Assembly: GCF_001894785.1 (NCBI RefSeq)
Contig: NZ_BCWW01000008.1
Location: 62,001 to 126,000, forward strand
Direction: 5' to 3'
Source: Rhodococcoides fascians NBRC 12155 = LMG 3623
GTDB lineage: Bacteria > Actinomycetota > Actinomycetes > Mycobacteriales > Mycobacteriaceae
DNA length: 64,000 nt
Part shown: in pieces, positions 1 to 7,277 of the stretch
How positions within the stretch are numbered: position 1 is the stretch's first letter
Layout: each line of letters opens with the position of its first letter
Position numbers and translations under genes: made by a program
Notes under the pieces: generated by a model
Database searches by the model: none
What the model was told of the DNA's origin: nothing
Seen by the model: the letters and a program-made list of their open reading frames with translations, nothing else

Positions 1-674
1 ACCGTCGGGAACTCCCAGAAGTCCTGCATCAAACGCGGGTGCGGGTAGGACGGCAGTCCGCCGCCCTCGTTCACATGGCTCGCTTCCTGACGGAAGCCGT
101 CCATGCGCTCGGCCGGAATGCGGCCTTCGAGGAAGGCGCGGGCGTAGATGCCGGGGGAGGCGTGGCCCTGAATGAAGATGTGGTCGCCGCCGCCCGGGTG
201 ATCCTTGCCGCGGAAGAAGTGGTTGAAGCCGACCTCGTACAACGCAGCCGACGACGCGTAGGTCGAGATGTGGCCACCGACGCCGACGCCCGGACGCTGT
301 GCGCGGTGCACCATGATCGCGGCATTCCAGCGGATCCAGGCTCGGTAGCGGCGTTCCATCGACTCGTCGCCGGGGAACCACGGCTCGTTCTCCGTGGGAA
401 TCGTGTTGACGTAGTCCGTCGATGTCAGCGACGGGAGCGCAACGCGGCGCTCACCGGCGCGCTCGAGCAACCTGAGCATCAGGTAGCGAGCGCGGTTGGG
501 GCCGGACCTCTCCAGCAAGCCGTCGAACGACTCGATCCATTCGTTGGTCTCGTCGTTGTCGATATCGGGCAGGTACGACGCGACACCCTCACGGATGACG
601 CGGACCCGGCCGTCCGAGCCCTTCTTGCCTGCAGACGATGTGTTCTGCCGTTCGCCGCTGTTCACTTCGGACAA
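1..674 (-). CDS. aceE: Pyruvate dehydrogenase E1 (homodimeric type), N-terminal part
   Basis: This is the N-terminal ~225 residues of the homodimeric thiamine-diphosphate E1 that decarboxylates pyruvate for the pyruvate dehydrogenase complex in the cytoplasm; the gene runs off the left edge. Recognisable family segments are [17 protein letters not shown] near the start, then [43 protein letters not shown] and [15 protein letters not shown], all close to mycobacterial AceE. I chose the TTG at 674 because a GAGGAG lies 8 nt upstream on the coding strand; a GTG at 683 is in frame but would sit on top of that ribosome site. It diverges from the DUF3052 gene, as Rv2241 does from its neighbours. 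The lipoylated acyltransferase at 51872-53665 may be its partner. Confidence 0.95.
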   Translation of the reverse strand, partial: MSEVNSGERQNTSSAGKKGSDGRVRVIREGVASYLPDIDNDETNEWIESFDGLLERSGPNRARYLMLRLLERAGERRVALPSLTSTDYVNTIPTENEPWFPGDESMERRYRAWIRWNAAIMVHRAQRPGVGVGGHISTYASSAALYEVGFNHFFRGKDHPGGGDHIFIQGHASPGIYARAFLEGRIPAERMDGFRQEASHVNEGGGLPSYPHPRLMQDFWEFPT

Positions 675-930
675 CGTGTGCACTCCTCAATGTGGCGGAC
701 GCTCGGTGTGGCGCCCGGTCCGGTAGCTCGCCCCTGTGACGGCGATCTACATTCCTCGTTCTCGTGATTCCTCCCCAATCCTGCCGCATCTCGTCGGTTC
801 TGGTAGTACAGAGGTCCGATACCCACCAGTAGAAATTTATGTACGCAATTTCGGCGCGGTCAGCTTGCGCGAACGGCTTCGACCCTGTTCGCTTTGTCTA
901 CTGCACCCACAATTCAAGGAGGTCACCACC

Positions 931-1353
931 GTGGTCGCCGCGGCGGACGCTCAGAACTACGCTCAGAAACTTGGCATCACTCGCGACATGGTCGTTCAAG
1001 AGCTGGGCTGGGACGAGGACACCGACGATGATCTGCGCGCCGACGTAGAAGATGCGATCGGTGGCGAGACCCTCGACGAGGATTCCGACGAGGTGATCGA
1101 TGTCGTACTGCTGTGGTGGCGCGACGGAGACGGTGACCTGGTCGATGCACTCATGGATGCCATCGGTCCGCTCTCGGACGATGGAATCGTGTGGGTCCTC
1201 AGCCCCAAGACCGGCATGTCCGGTCATGTGGAGCCCAGCGAGATTGCCGAGTCCGCTCCGACAGCCGGATTGACGCAGACCTCTGCGGCCAATCTCGGTG
1301 ACTGGATCGGAAGTCGATTGGTTCAGCCCAAGACCCCTGCCAGCAAGCGGTAG
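931..1353 (+). CDS. DUF3052 family protein
   Basis: A 140-residue acidic protein with no assigned enzymatic role, corresponding to Rv2239c in M. tuberculosis, where it also sits between aceE and ahpE. It has an N-terminal helical stretch (AQKLGITRDMVVQELGW), a DE-rich segment, and the conserved core DVVLLWWRDGDGDLVDALMDA around residues 60-80. The open frame extends further upstream, but the GTG at 931 has a strong AAGGAGG at 916-922, so the longer frame is not needed. The family is restricted to actinobacteria; function is unknown. The adjacent peroxiredoxin, 31 bp downstream, is probably co-transcribed. Confidence 0.88.
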   Translation: MVAAADAQNYAQKLGITRDMVVQELGWDEDTDDDLRADVEDAIGGETLDEDSDEVIDVVLLWWRDGDGDLVDALMDAIGPLSDDGIVWVLSPKTGMSGHVEPSEIAESAPTAGLTQTSAANLGDWIGSRLVQPKTPASKR

Positions 1354-1384
1354 GCCCATGCTCGACACAGGAAGACGGTTCTAG

Positions 1385-1846
1385 ATGCCGATCGAGGTTG
1401 GCGCTGTTGCGCCCGACTTCACCCTCAAAGACCAGAACAACCAATTGGTCACGTTGTCGTCGTACCGGGACGTGAAGAACGTACTGCTCGTGTTCTATCC
1501 ACTGGCCTTCACCGGAACGTGCCAGGGCGAGCTGTGCCGAGTGCGCGACGAGCTACCGACATTCGAGAACGACGACACCGCGATCCTGGCGATCTCGGTA
1601 GGTCCGCCTCCGACCCACAAGATCTGGGCAGCAGAGCAGGGTTACACCTTTCCGCTGCTGTCCGACTTCTGGCCACACGGTGAAGTGGCTCAGGCGTACG
1701 GCGTGTTCAACGACAGCGCAGGATTCGCCAATCGTGGAACCTTCGTGGTCGACAAGTCCGGAATCATCAGATTCGCCGAAATGAACGGTCCCGGGGAAGC
1801 CCGAGACAGTTCATCGTGGGCTGAGGCACTCGCACAGGTGAGTTGA
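1385..1846 (+). CDS. ahpE: One-cysteine peroxiredoxin AhpE
   Basis: A 153-residue thiol peroxidase, the same length as M. tuberculosis AhpE (Rv2238c), which reduces hydroperoxides and peroxynitrite in the cytosol. The peroxidatic cysteine is in FTGTCQGELC near residue 45, preceded by the FYPLAFT loop. A second cysteine lies five residues after it in this copy. AISVGPPPTHKIWAAEQG and FPLLSDFWPHG are AhpE-type motifs. The start is the ATG at 1385. Gene order with DUF3052 matches mycobacteria. No redox partner gene is adjacent; mycothiol/mycoredoxin is the known family reductant. Confidence 0.95.
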   Translation: MPIEVGAVAPDFTLKDQNNQLVTLSSYRDVKNVLLVFYPLAFTGTCQGELCRVRDELPTFENDDTAILAISVGPPPTHKIWAAEQGYTFPLLSDFWPHGEVAQAYGVFNDSAGFANRGTFVVDKSGIIRFAEMNGPGEARDSSSWAEALAQVS

Positions 1847-1933
1847 CCTGCGGAATTGTAGTTAGACAGCAGACACGATAAATTTCTCCAAGCGTTCCGG
1901 TGGCCCGGGGATGTCCCTAGGCCACCGGCACAC

Positions 1934-2005
1934 GGGCGTATAGCTCAGCGGTAGAGCTCTGGTTTTACACACCAGCGGTCGGGGGTTCGAACCCCTCTGC
2001 GCCCA
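1934..2005 (+). tRNA. tRNA-Val (anticodon TAC)
   Basis: A 72-nt cloverleaf. The acceptor 5' strand GGGCGTA pairs with TGCGCCC at 1998-2004 (one T-G pair), followed by discriminator A at 2005. The D-arm is GCTCAGCGGTAGAGC, the anticodon stem CTGGT/ACCAG encloses the loop TTTACAC with anticodon TAC, and the T-arm is GGGGGTTCGAACCCC. CCA is not encoded. The 3' end lies 58 bp from the end of an integrase remnant on the opposite strand, the usual layout for an element integrated into a tRNA gene. Confidence 0.97.
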
Positions 2006-2050
2006 CTCCATATTGCTGCAGGTCAGAGGTGTTATTTCACCTTCAAGTGT

Positions 2051-2099
2051 GTGTCACTCGTTGTCATACGGTCCGCAAATTGTCACGAGTTGTCACGTG
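2051..2099. repeat. Tandem decamer repeats TTGTCACNNG beside the integrase
   Basis: Two adjacent pairs of 10-bp units: GTGTCACTCG and TTGTCATACG at 2051-2070, then TTGTCACGAG and TTGTCACGTG at 2080-2099. A third pair, TTGTCACGGT and TTGTCACACG, is at 2380-2399 inside the integrase frame. Units in a pair are exactly 10 bp apart, one helical turn. The first pair lies past the integrase stop codon, so it is not explained by coding. Arm-type integrase or excisionase binding sites are the natural guess; this is inference. Confidence 0.5.
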
Positions 2100-2528
2100 T
2101 CGCGCGAAACTTTGCGCCGCCTCAAGGAGAGGTCCAGGTTGAGCATGTGCGTACGTCCGCATAGTGGAACCCGCATCTACGTGGCCTAACCACGCCGCAA
2201 TAACCACAATCGGCACGCCCTGAAGGTGCATCAGAGTCGCGCACGTGTGTCGACCATCGTGCAGACGGAGCACAGGCACCCCAGCGCGAGCACATCCGCG
2301 CTTCCAGACCTTCGCGATTCGATTGGGCCGGTAGGGAGCGCCGCGTTCGTCAACGATGAGGTATCCGCTGTCGGAGTGATTGTCACGGTTTGTCACACGA
2401 TCGAGAGACTGGGCTGCTCGTGCGTGCAGCAACGCTAAGTACACCGGATCGGGGATCGGCAGCACATGCGTCGAACGCGTCGTACGGAGCATCGACCTAC
2501 GCAATCTCTGCTCAATGGAAGTACGCAC
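2064..2528 (-). pseudogene. Tyrosine recombinase (integrase), N-terminally truncated
   Basis: The 154-residue frame is the C-terminal half of a phage-type tyrosine integrase. It has box II as LHDGRHTCATL (the HxxR motif), then a VVIAAWLGH helix and the nucleophile region TMRTYAH. The part that should carry the first catalytic arginine, and the whole arm- and core-binding N-terminal region, is absent; family members are about 350-420 residues. The 3' end points at the tRNA-Val gene. The GTG at 2528 is only the first in-frame start and is probably not a real initiation site. It is best read as a remnant of the integrase that brought in the neighbouring element. Confidence 0.85.
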
Positions 2529-2575
2529 GATATTAAGCCTGTTGGCGGACAGTGGTTGGTGATGGCAAATAACTA

Positions 2576-3088
2576 ATGGGCATCCGCTACATGCAGCTCA
2601 TGGTCATCGACACGGAGGCTTCCAGGCCATCCTCTGCTGACATAGGTCAGATCATCTACTGCGCTGACACCAAGATCAGTTTCGTCTGGGACGGCACTCA
2701 ATGGCAGACCACGGACAAGGTGGTCGTGAAGCGAGCCATGGTCACGATCAACGGCAAGACACCAGGGACGACGCCGATCTACACGCTGGAACCGGGCACG
2801 CTGAACTTCCACCCAACACAGATCATCATGCGGCCAGTGTCCATCGTGAGTGCAACGCTCAAGCCGACAGTCTCGATCGGTTCCAATGCAACGGCCGACG
2901 ACAACATAGCGACCGGCAGTCTGCTGAACAGTGTCCTGACCTTAACCGGGGCGACTACCTCACCGCAGAACGCGAGCACATCCCCAGCTTTGGCCGGCGG
3001 CACGGTGATCTACGCGAATGTCAGTCTGGGAGCGCTGGCCACGAGCTATACGTTCAAGGTTGATGTCATCGGGTTCTACGATGCGTAG
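2576..3088 (+). CDS. Putative phage structural protein
   Basis: A 170-residue protein with no signal peptide. The N-terminal third (SSADIGQIIYCADTKISFVW followed by DGTQWQ) looks like the short beta-rich label segment found in many phage tail-fibre and head-fibre proteins, where a property value is tied to a D-G-x-x-W turn. The rest is Thr/Ser/Ala-rich and beta-prone, ending in TFKVDVIGFYDA. The start is the ATG at 2576; there is no clear ribosome site. No specific family assignment is claimed. It may be a leftover of the prophage that supplied the integrase. Confidence 0.55.
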   Translation: MGIRYMQLMVIDTEASRPSSADIGQIIYCADTKISFVWDGTQWQTTDKVVVKRAMVTINGKTPGTTPIYTLEPGTLNFHPTQIIMRPVSIVSATLKPTVSIGSNATADDNIATGSLLNSVLTLTGATTSPQNASTSPALAGGTVIYANVSLGALATSYTFKVDVIGFYDA

Positions 3089-3115
3089 TTCCCAGCCTGG
3101 TAGATTACCCAGTTC

Positions 3116-3796
3116 ATGACTAGGTGTATCGGGTGTTTCATGTCTGAGGATGAGTCGGTTAGTAGCGGTGACGAGGCAGTGGAAGATGAGGCAGTTAAGA
3201 AAGAGCCCTATCCGTTAGCCGAGTTCAATGACTCGCGACTCGCCATCTATATGAATGAGATTGCTAGGCATGCCCAGGTCGCTCAGACTTCTATTGACTC
3301 ACTAGATGAGACGTTGCAGTCGATGCCGGTGGACCAGAACAAGCTGTTTATGGGCGTACAAAGTTTACTGGCCTCGTCTGCAATGATCTCCAAGTTGGTG
3401 TGGCCTGACACAAAAAACGCGGAAGCGCGTGCCGAGGACCCGGTTGCGCAGTGGACGAAGGACCGCGGTACGAAGCTTAGGGCGGCTTTAAAGCTTGATA
3501 AAACCTCGGTTCTTTACTCGCGAAAACTCCGCAACACGCTGGAACATTACGATGAGAGGCTCGATCGTTTCGTATCGAAGTCATATAACACGTTCATGCT
3601 TGAGTGGACTGTCACTGCCAGTTCACATGTGGCCGAAGTCATGGGCGAAGAAGATCATGAAGACATGCCGATGGTCACCTGGATTGACCCAGACACGTTA
3701 GTCGTTCGTATCATGACGGTAAGGAACTCGCTCAGGGACATCAACGTCGAAGTTCAGCGTGTAGGAGCTATTGCGGCTGAGTGGCCTGGCTTCTAG
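3116..3796 (+). CDS. Hypothetical protein with HEPN-type Rx4H motif
   Basis: A 226-residue, mainly helical, soluble protein. The first ~30 residues are acidic and probably disordered. Around residues 134-152 it has YSRKLRNTLEHYDERLDRF, in which R139-N-x3-H144 fits the Rx4-6H motif of HEPN RNases and the surrounding LRN..EH.DER pattern is typical of HEPN-like helices. The first ATG (3116) has a TAGATT hexamer 9 nt upstream and could be leaderless; ATG 3140 is an alternative. Low-GC codons are more common than in the flanking core genes. HEPN membership is inferred from the motif and helical context only; no toxin activity is shown. No small antitoxin frame follows on the same strand. Confidence 0.6.
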   Translation: MTRCIGCFMSEDESVSSGDEAVEDEAVKKEPYPLAEFNDSRLAIYMNEIARHAQVAQTSIDSLDETLQSMPVDQNKLFMGVQSLLASSAMISKLVWPDTKNAEARAEDPVAQWTKDRGTKLRAALKLDKTSVLYSRKLRNTLEHYDERLDRFVSKSYNTFMLEWTVTASSHVAEVMGEEDHEDMPMVTWIDPDTLVVRIMTVRNSLRDINVEVQRVGAIAAEWPGF

Positions 3797-3819
3797 TAAT
3801 AATTCCTCGTGCTGACAAT

Positions 3820-4296
3820 CTAGTCTTCGATTCTTAAATATCTGCGAGTCTCAGCTCGCAGAGCCACGCTGCATTCGTGGAGTTCGGCCATAGTGTCATT
3901 ATCTGTGCCTGGGTAATGGGGACCAAGCTTGAAGGCTGCCGCCCTAGCCCTCGATGCGATCTCAGCCATCTTGCGTGGACCGATTAGCGAGAGTCTGTCC
4001 TGCGCCTTCTGCAATGCGAAGAAGGCTGTGTAATAAGCCTGGTTGTAAGCGTTGCCTTGCTCGGGATCGTCGTAATCGTCGTTATTGTTTTCATGGATGT
4101 CAGTGACCGCCCTATCAATCGCAACGCACTAATCCAAAATGTCCTGCTCGAAGCGACGCTTGTCTTCAATCTTCAAAGCTTGGCTTTCCCGGACGTGACT
4201 GAAGAAGTACGTTCCAACACTGCCGATTCCCAGAGTCGCGATTGGAACCCACCACGGCGATGTGTCTTGAGTTAGAAAGTCGGAGAAGGCGCTCAT
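3820..4296 (-). pseudogene. Membrane-anchored hypothetical protein interrupted by an in-frame amber codon
   Basis: From the ATG at 4296 one reading frame runs to a TAG at 3820-3822, broken only by a TAG at 4129-4131. The first segment is 55 residues with a transmembrane helix (WWVPIATLGIGSVGTYFF, about 15-32) followed by charged EDKRRFEQDILD. After the amber codon the same frame continues with CVAIDRAVTDIHE and a further ~100 helical residues ending RYLRIED. The unbroken frame and matching composition on both sides argue for one ~158-residue gene with a single nonsense change. Alternatives are a short 55-residue product, or reinitiation at the TTG at 4014. The protein family is not recognised. 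It diverges from the gene at 4456. Confidence 0.6.
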
Positions 4297-4331
4297 ACAG
4301 CTCCTGGTTCGTTGGAGCCCAAATCTTACCG

Positions 4332-4382
4332 TTCATTCAAACGAATGATTGAGGCGTTGGACCGTTAATCCGTTTGAATGAA
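4332..4382. promoter_or_regulatory. Long inverted repeat in a divergent promoter region
   Basis: TTCATTCAAACG (4332-4343) and CGTTTGAATGAA (4371-4382) are perfect 12-bp inverted arms with a 27-bp spacer. A smaller nested repeat, TCATTC-N4-GAATGA, occupies 4333-4348. The structure lies in the gap between the minus-strand membrane gene (starts 4296) and the plus-strand gene at 4456, so it could be an operator acting on both. No regulator gene is recognised in the element. Confidence 0.5.
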
Positions 4383-4455
4383 GCTGCTGCACCAGACAGC
4401 GAGAGGTGCATGTTGACCAGCTAGTTCTGTCGTAGCCGGGTGACATCATCACCTC

Positions 4456-5655
4456 ATGATCAAGCAGACACGAGCGTCACGTTGGTTGCAGGTTCTTGAG
4501 ACCGCACAGGTCATGTTGAGCCAGTCGCTGGTGTCCTTCTATGAACACCGGTCACGCAACATGGCCCTTTCCGTGCAGGCTCAGAACCTCATCATCGAGT
4601 ACAGCAGTGAGCCCATCAAACTGATGACCGAGTCAGACCCACCGATTGAAGGGACAGATCTAGCTGTTCAGCTCAACGAGGTGATAGCTCTTGCGAAGGC
4701 CCTCAGGTCCGGAAGGAACTTCGACTCTGGTCTGATCGCACTAGTAGCTGCGTTCGATGAGGTCATACCCGTCCTGAAGGCGACGGAAGAAGACGAGATC
4801 GAGTCAGCCGAGACACTGTTGGAAGAGTTGGAACGTGGGTTCATGCTCTCGGTGATCCTGTCGATGTCTGCGCACGATGCGATCATGAAGCGGGTAGATG
4901 AGTGGGCCAAGCTGCGTCATCCATTCGTTATGGGCAAGAAGACGAACGACATTGGCCATTACTTTTCTGTGCACGTCACTAACTTGGAAGAGATGAAGGC
5001 GTCCCGCACCGGCTTTGGGCGTCCAGTTGAGTCCTCGTTCTACTCCGACGAACCCGGTCCCGGCAAGATTCACATGCAGCATCTGACTTTGGCGATCAAC
5101 TCCGGTGCAAACGTCATGGTCTATGGGGGAGGAGGAATGCGTACGACGACCTACTACCCTGAAGCGCAGGGTATCGAGTACGCCCAGTGGTTCACTTACA
5201 TGCATGCCTTGTGGGATGAACAGTTCAGGCCGCGCTTCGCGAAGTTCTACAATCGCGGCAAAGATCCGGCTGACCATCTTACAAAGAACGACATCAAGTC
5301 CGACTACTTTAACGACATTCGCAAGATTCGCACCGACTTCGTGCATCGCCAGGGCATCGTCGAAGATGCAGCCAACCTGAAGTTCTTTGACTGGGGTTTC
5401 GATGTAGGTTCTCGCTTGGAGATCAACATGGACCAAATGATTGAAGTAGTGGATAGATTTCCTGGCAAGAAGCTTTTGGAAGTTCCAAGTCCCCATCGGC
5501 AACAACGTAAATCGCTGCACGGGTCGTTCGACGTCGATCTGCTTTTCAAGTACAACGAACACATCGATGCTTCACCGACACTGGGTCTTAAGCGAGCTAA
5601 CGACGAGATGATGCACGATTGGCTAGTCAAGAAGGGCATCATCTCATCTGACTAA
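4456..5655 (+). CDS. Large hypothetical protein with C-terminal HEPN-like region
   Basis: A 399-residue soluble protein. The N-terminal ~160 residues are helical; the middle has FSVHVTNLEEM and a Gly-rich loop (VMVYGGGGMRTTTYY, about 221-235). Residues 240-310 are the informative part: YAQWFTYMHALWDEQFRPR, then NDIKSDYFNDIRKIRTDFVH with R292-x4-H297. The W-D-x2-FRPR ... S-DxFxDIRxIR-x3-VH layout is one I associate with HEPN-like proteins, whose motif is often RNxxVH. Here the residue after Arg is Thr. The start is the ATG at 4456, after the inverted repeat at 4332-4382. It is the largest cargo gene of the element. Function is unknown; a role in defence or toxicity is speculation from the motif and location. 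Confidence 0.65.
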   Translation: MIKQTRASRWLQVLETAQVMLSQSLVSFYEHRSRNMALSVQAQNLIIEYSSEPIKLMTESDPPIEGTDLAVQLNEVIALAKALRSGRNFDSGLIALVAAFDEVIPVLKATEEDEIESAETLLEELERGFMLSVILSMSAHDAIMKRVDEWAKLRHPFVMGKKTNDIGHYFSVHVTNLEEMKASRTGFGRPVESSFYSDEPGPGKIHMQHLTLAINSGANVMVYGGGGMRTTTYYPEAQGIEYAQWFTYMHALWDEQFRPRFAKFYNRGKDPADHLTKNDIKSDYFNDIRKIRTDFVHRQGIVEDAANLKFFDWGFDVGSRLEINMDQMIEVVDRFPGKKLLEVPSPHRQQRKSLHGSFDVDLLFKYNEHIDASPTLGLKRANDEMMHDWLVKKGIISSD

Positions 5656-5983
5656 GCTAGAACGGTATTGATTTATAGGCTCCTATATTTGTATCTTTAG
5701 AAATAGAGATATACCTATAAATAAAAAGACTAAACTATTTACAACCACCATCAAGTCAATCGATGAAGAAAAGAAGACTATACGCTTCAAAGTTGGTGAC
5801 GTAACTAGCGACGCCAAATGCTCTCGCTCACGCTACAGACACGTTCCGCCACTTCTGGCTGGACTGCCTCACTAGCAACAGTGGGGTTGGGGGCCACCCA
5901 GCCACTCGAACATATGTTCCACTTCACCCGTGGCTCCATCGAATTAGTTCCGCCCCATCAAGCGTGTCCAGCCACCAGAACGC
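5656..5983. other. Gene-poor AT-rich segment with inverted repeats
   Basis: This gap follows the 399-residue gene. Bases 5665-5760 are strikingly AT-rich for this chromosome. ATTTATAGG (5671-5679) is inverted as CCTATAAAT (5714-5722), and TATAGG-CT-CCTATA (5674-5687) is a nested palindrome; these could form a terminator or an operator. An open frame from about 5717 to 5875 has no usual start codon but a protein-like beginning (NKKTKLFTTTIKSIDEEKKT), suggesting a decayed gene. I see nothing convincing between 5876 and 5983. Confidence 0.45.
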
Positions 5984-6211
5984 GTGCTCATCGACCTGCG
6001 AGTGCTGTACCCGTCTTCGCCGCACCATTCCGCCGACTACATCGCGGCAGGCATGAGGGTGCAGCAGATCGTCGAGGGAACGCTGAGTCAGTGGGGGAGC
6101 ACGACGGAGGGGGAGAAGCTGGCCTACGTGAGCTACACGATCGAGTTCGCACGGGACAAGTCGACAGTGAGCCACTCGGTGCCGGTGGAGGTGTTGAGAC
6201 CCGCCCGGTGA
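5984..6211 (+). CDS. Small hypothetical protein
   Basis: A 75-residue frame from a GTG at 5984; the frame is open for only 12 more codons upstream, back to a TAG. The sequence (DLRVLYPSSPHHSADYIAAG, then a helix through RVQQIVEGTLSQW, then a beta-like YVSYTIEF) reads as a compact alpha/beta fragment. It ends five bases before the next gene, so the two may be translated together. No ribosome site is clear, and protein-like sequence continues upstream of the start without an initiation codon, so this may be the tail of a decayed gene. No family is recognised. Confidence 0.35.
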   Translation: MLIDLRVLYPSSPHHSADYIAAGMRVQQIVEGTLSQWGSTTEGEKLAYVSYTIEFARDKSTVSHSVPVEVLRPAR

Positions 6212-6215
6212 GAAG

Positions 6216-6968
6216 ATGCCGGGCATGAAGAAGCGAATAGGTATCGGGGCTGGAGCGGTCGTCGCTGGGCTTCTGATCCCGCTTTGTATCGTCTGGTTTA
6301 CTCCGGCGTCTAAGGATCAGGTGTTCGGGGACCTAGCGCACTGGCCGTTGAGAGCGGGTGCTTGGGGGACGGTTGGTCAATGGATAGCGTCGATCCTGAC
6401 CGCAGGGTCGCTGCTTTTGGCTATATCGATCCTGCTCAGGGACAGCCGAAAAGACGAGAAGGACCACATCGTGAAGGTGACGTGCTGGATCGATGCTGGC
6501 AATCTGAACTTCATCAACAAGTCGGAGCTGCCAATAGTTAGACCGGTGGTTCACCTAGTGCCGAAGCCGAGGCGTGAGATTGACCGTCTGATAAAAAAGC
6601 TTGACCCGGTCGATCGGCCGGAAAATGTTGCCCGCGATTCCCAGATACCAATAAGCTTCTCATTCCAGAAAGATGGCGGGACTAAAACCTTTCAGCCTGA
6701 AGAGCAGGGGGAACGGGGTTGGTTCTATCCTAGAATGCACTTGTCTCTATATGACTGTGTGCTGGTTTTCGACGATGCTCTGGCAGTTACATGGGGTCGA
6801 CGTGTGCCTGGCGGCGAGGTGCTCCGCGCTAGTGCTGTAGAGGAGTTGCTGGCCCGAAAAAGGAAACTCGCCGATGGATTTTTGGTCTCGAAAGAGTACG
6901 ACGCGGAAGAGCTTGAGTTGAGACGGGACAAAACCAAAGAAATCGAAGAAGAAGTAGCTAGGGAGTAG
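6216..6968 (+). CDS. Membrane-anchored hypothetical protein with two N-terminal TM helices
   Basis: A 250-residue protein. TM1 is about residues 8-28 (IGAGAVVAGLLIPLCIVWF) and TM2 about 49-70 (WGTVGQWIASILTAGSLLLA), followed directly by RDSRKDEKDH. The GQW..S..TA.SLLLA....RD pattern resembles short membrane anchors common in uncharacterised actinobacterial proteins. The remaining ~170 residues should be cytoplasmic, with a beta-rich part and a long charged C-terminal helix (residues 205-250, ending KEIEEEVARE). The ATG at 6216 is followed by a second in-frame ATG three codons on. The function is unknown. Its architecture parallels the genes at 3820-4296 and 7278-8012. Confidence 0.65.
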   Translation: MPGMKKRIGIGAGAVVAGLLIPLCIVWFTPASKDQVFGDLAHWPLRAGAWGTVGQWIASILTAGSLLLAISILLRDSRKDEKDHIVKVTCWIDAGNLNFINKSELPIVRPVVHLVPKPRREIDRLIKKLDPVDRPENVARDSQIPISFSFQKDGGTKTFQPEEQGERGWFYPRMHLSLYDCVLVFDDALAVTWGRRVPGGEVLRASAVEELLARKRKLADGFLVSKEYDAEELELRRDKTKEIEEEVARE

Positions 6969-7016
6969 CTTCAGGTCTAAACGTTTCGATCAATCTGTGC
7001 GTAAATAGTCCCATAT

Positions 7017-7262
7017 ATGTGGATGCAACAAGCTCAGGAGCGGAAACCAGATGCCGAGTCTGACTCCGGTGCAACTGACGAGGCCAAAGCGCAAGCCAAG
7101 GTCCTCATTGAGGACGCGGAGAAGAAGCTTGTCAAGGCCAAAGCTGACGCAGACAAAATCGTCAAAGCTGCTCAGGAAGCCGCTAAGAACGGTGCGCAGA
7201 CCAAACCGTCTACTTCATCGAAGGAGGCGCTGGGCCGCAACATGACACACGAGACCGCCTGA
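7017..7262 (+). CDS. Small charged coiled-coil protein
   Basis: An 81-residue, Ala/Lys/Glu-rich protein. Residues 20-60 form a single amphipathic helix (EAKAQAKVLIEDAEKKLVKA and onward) with the low-complexity spacing seen in coiled coils; the tail is Ser/Thr/Lys-rich. Possible starts are ATG 7017 and ATG 7023; neither has a strong ribosome site. It lies 48 bp after the two-TM protein on the same strand and converges on the next gene. No family is recognised, and low complexity makes distant similarity unreliable. Confidence 0.45.
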   Translation: MWMQQAQERKPDAESDSGATDEAKAQAKVLIEDAEKKLVKAKADADKIVKAAQEAAKNGAQTKPSTSSKEALGRNMTHETA

Positions 7263-7277
7263 TGAGGGTGGTCTTTT

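Noticed and set aside
2018..2046. Hairpin AGGTG-N6-CACCT after tRNA-Val as a terminator
   Set aside because: Only 5 bp of stem and no supporting run of T; too weak to call.
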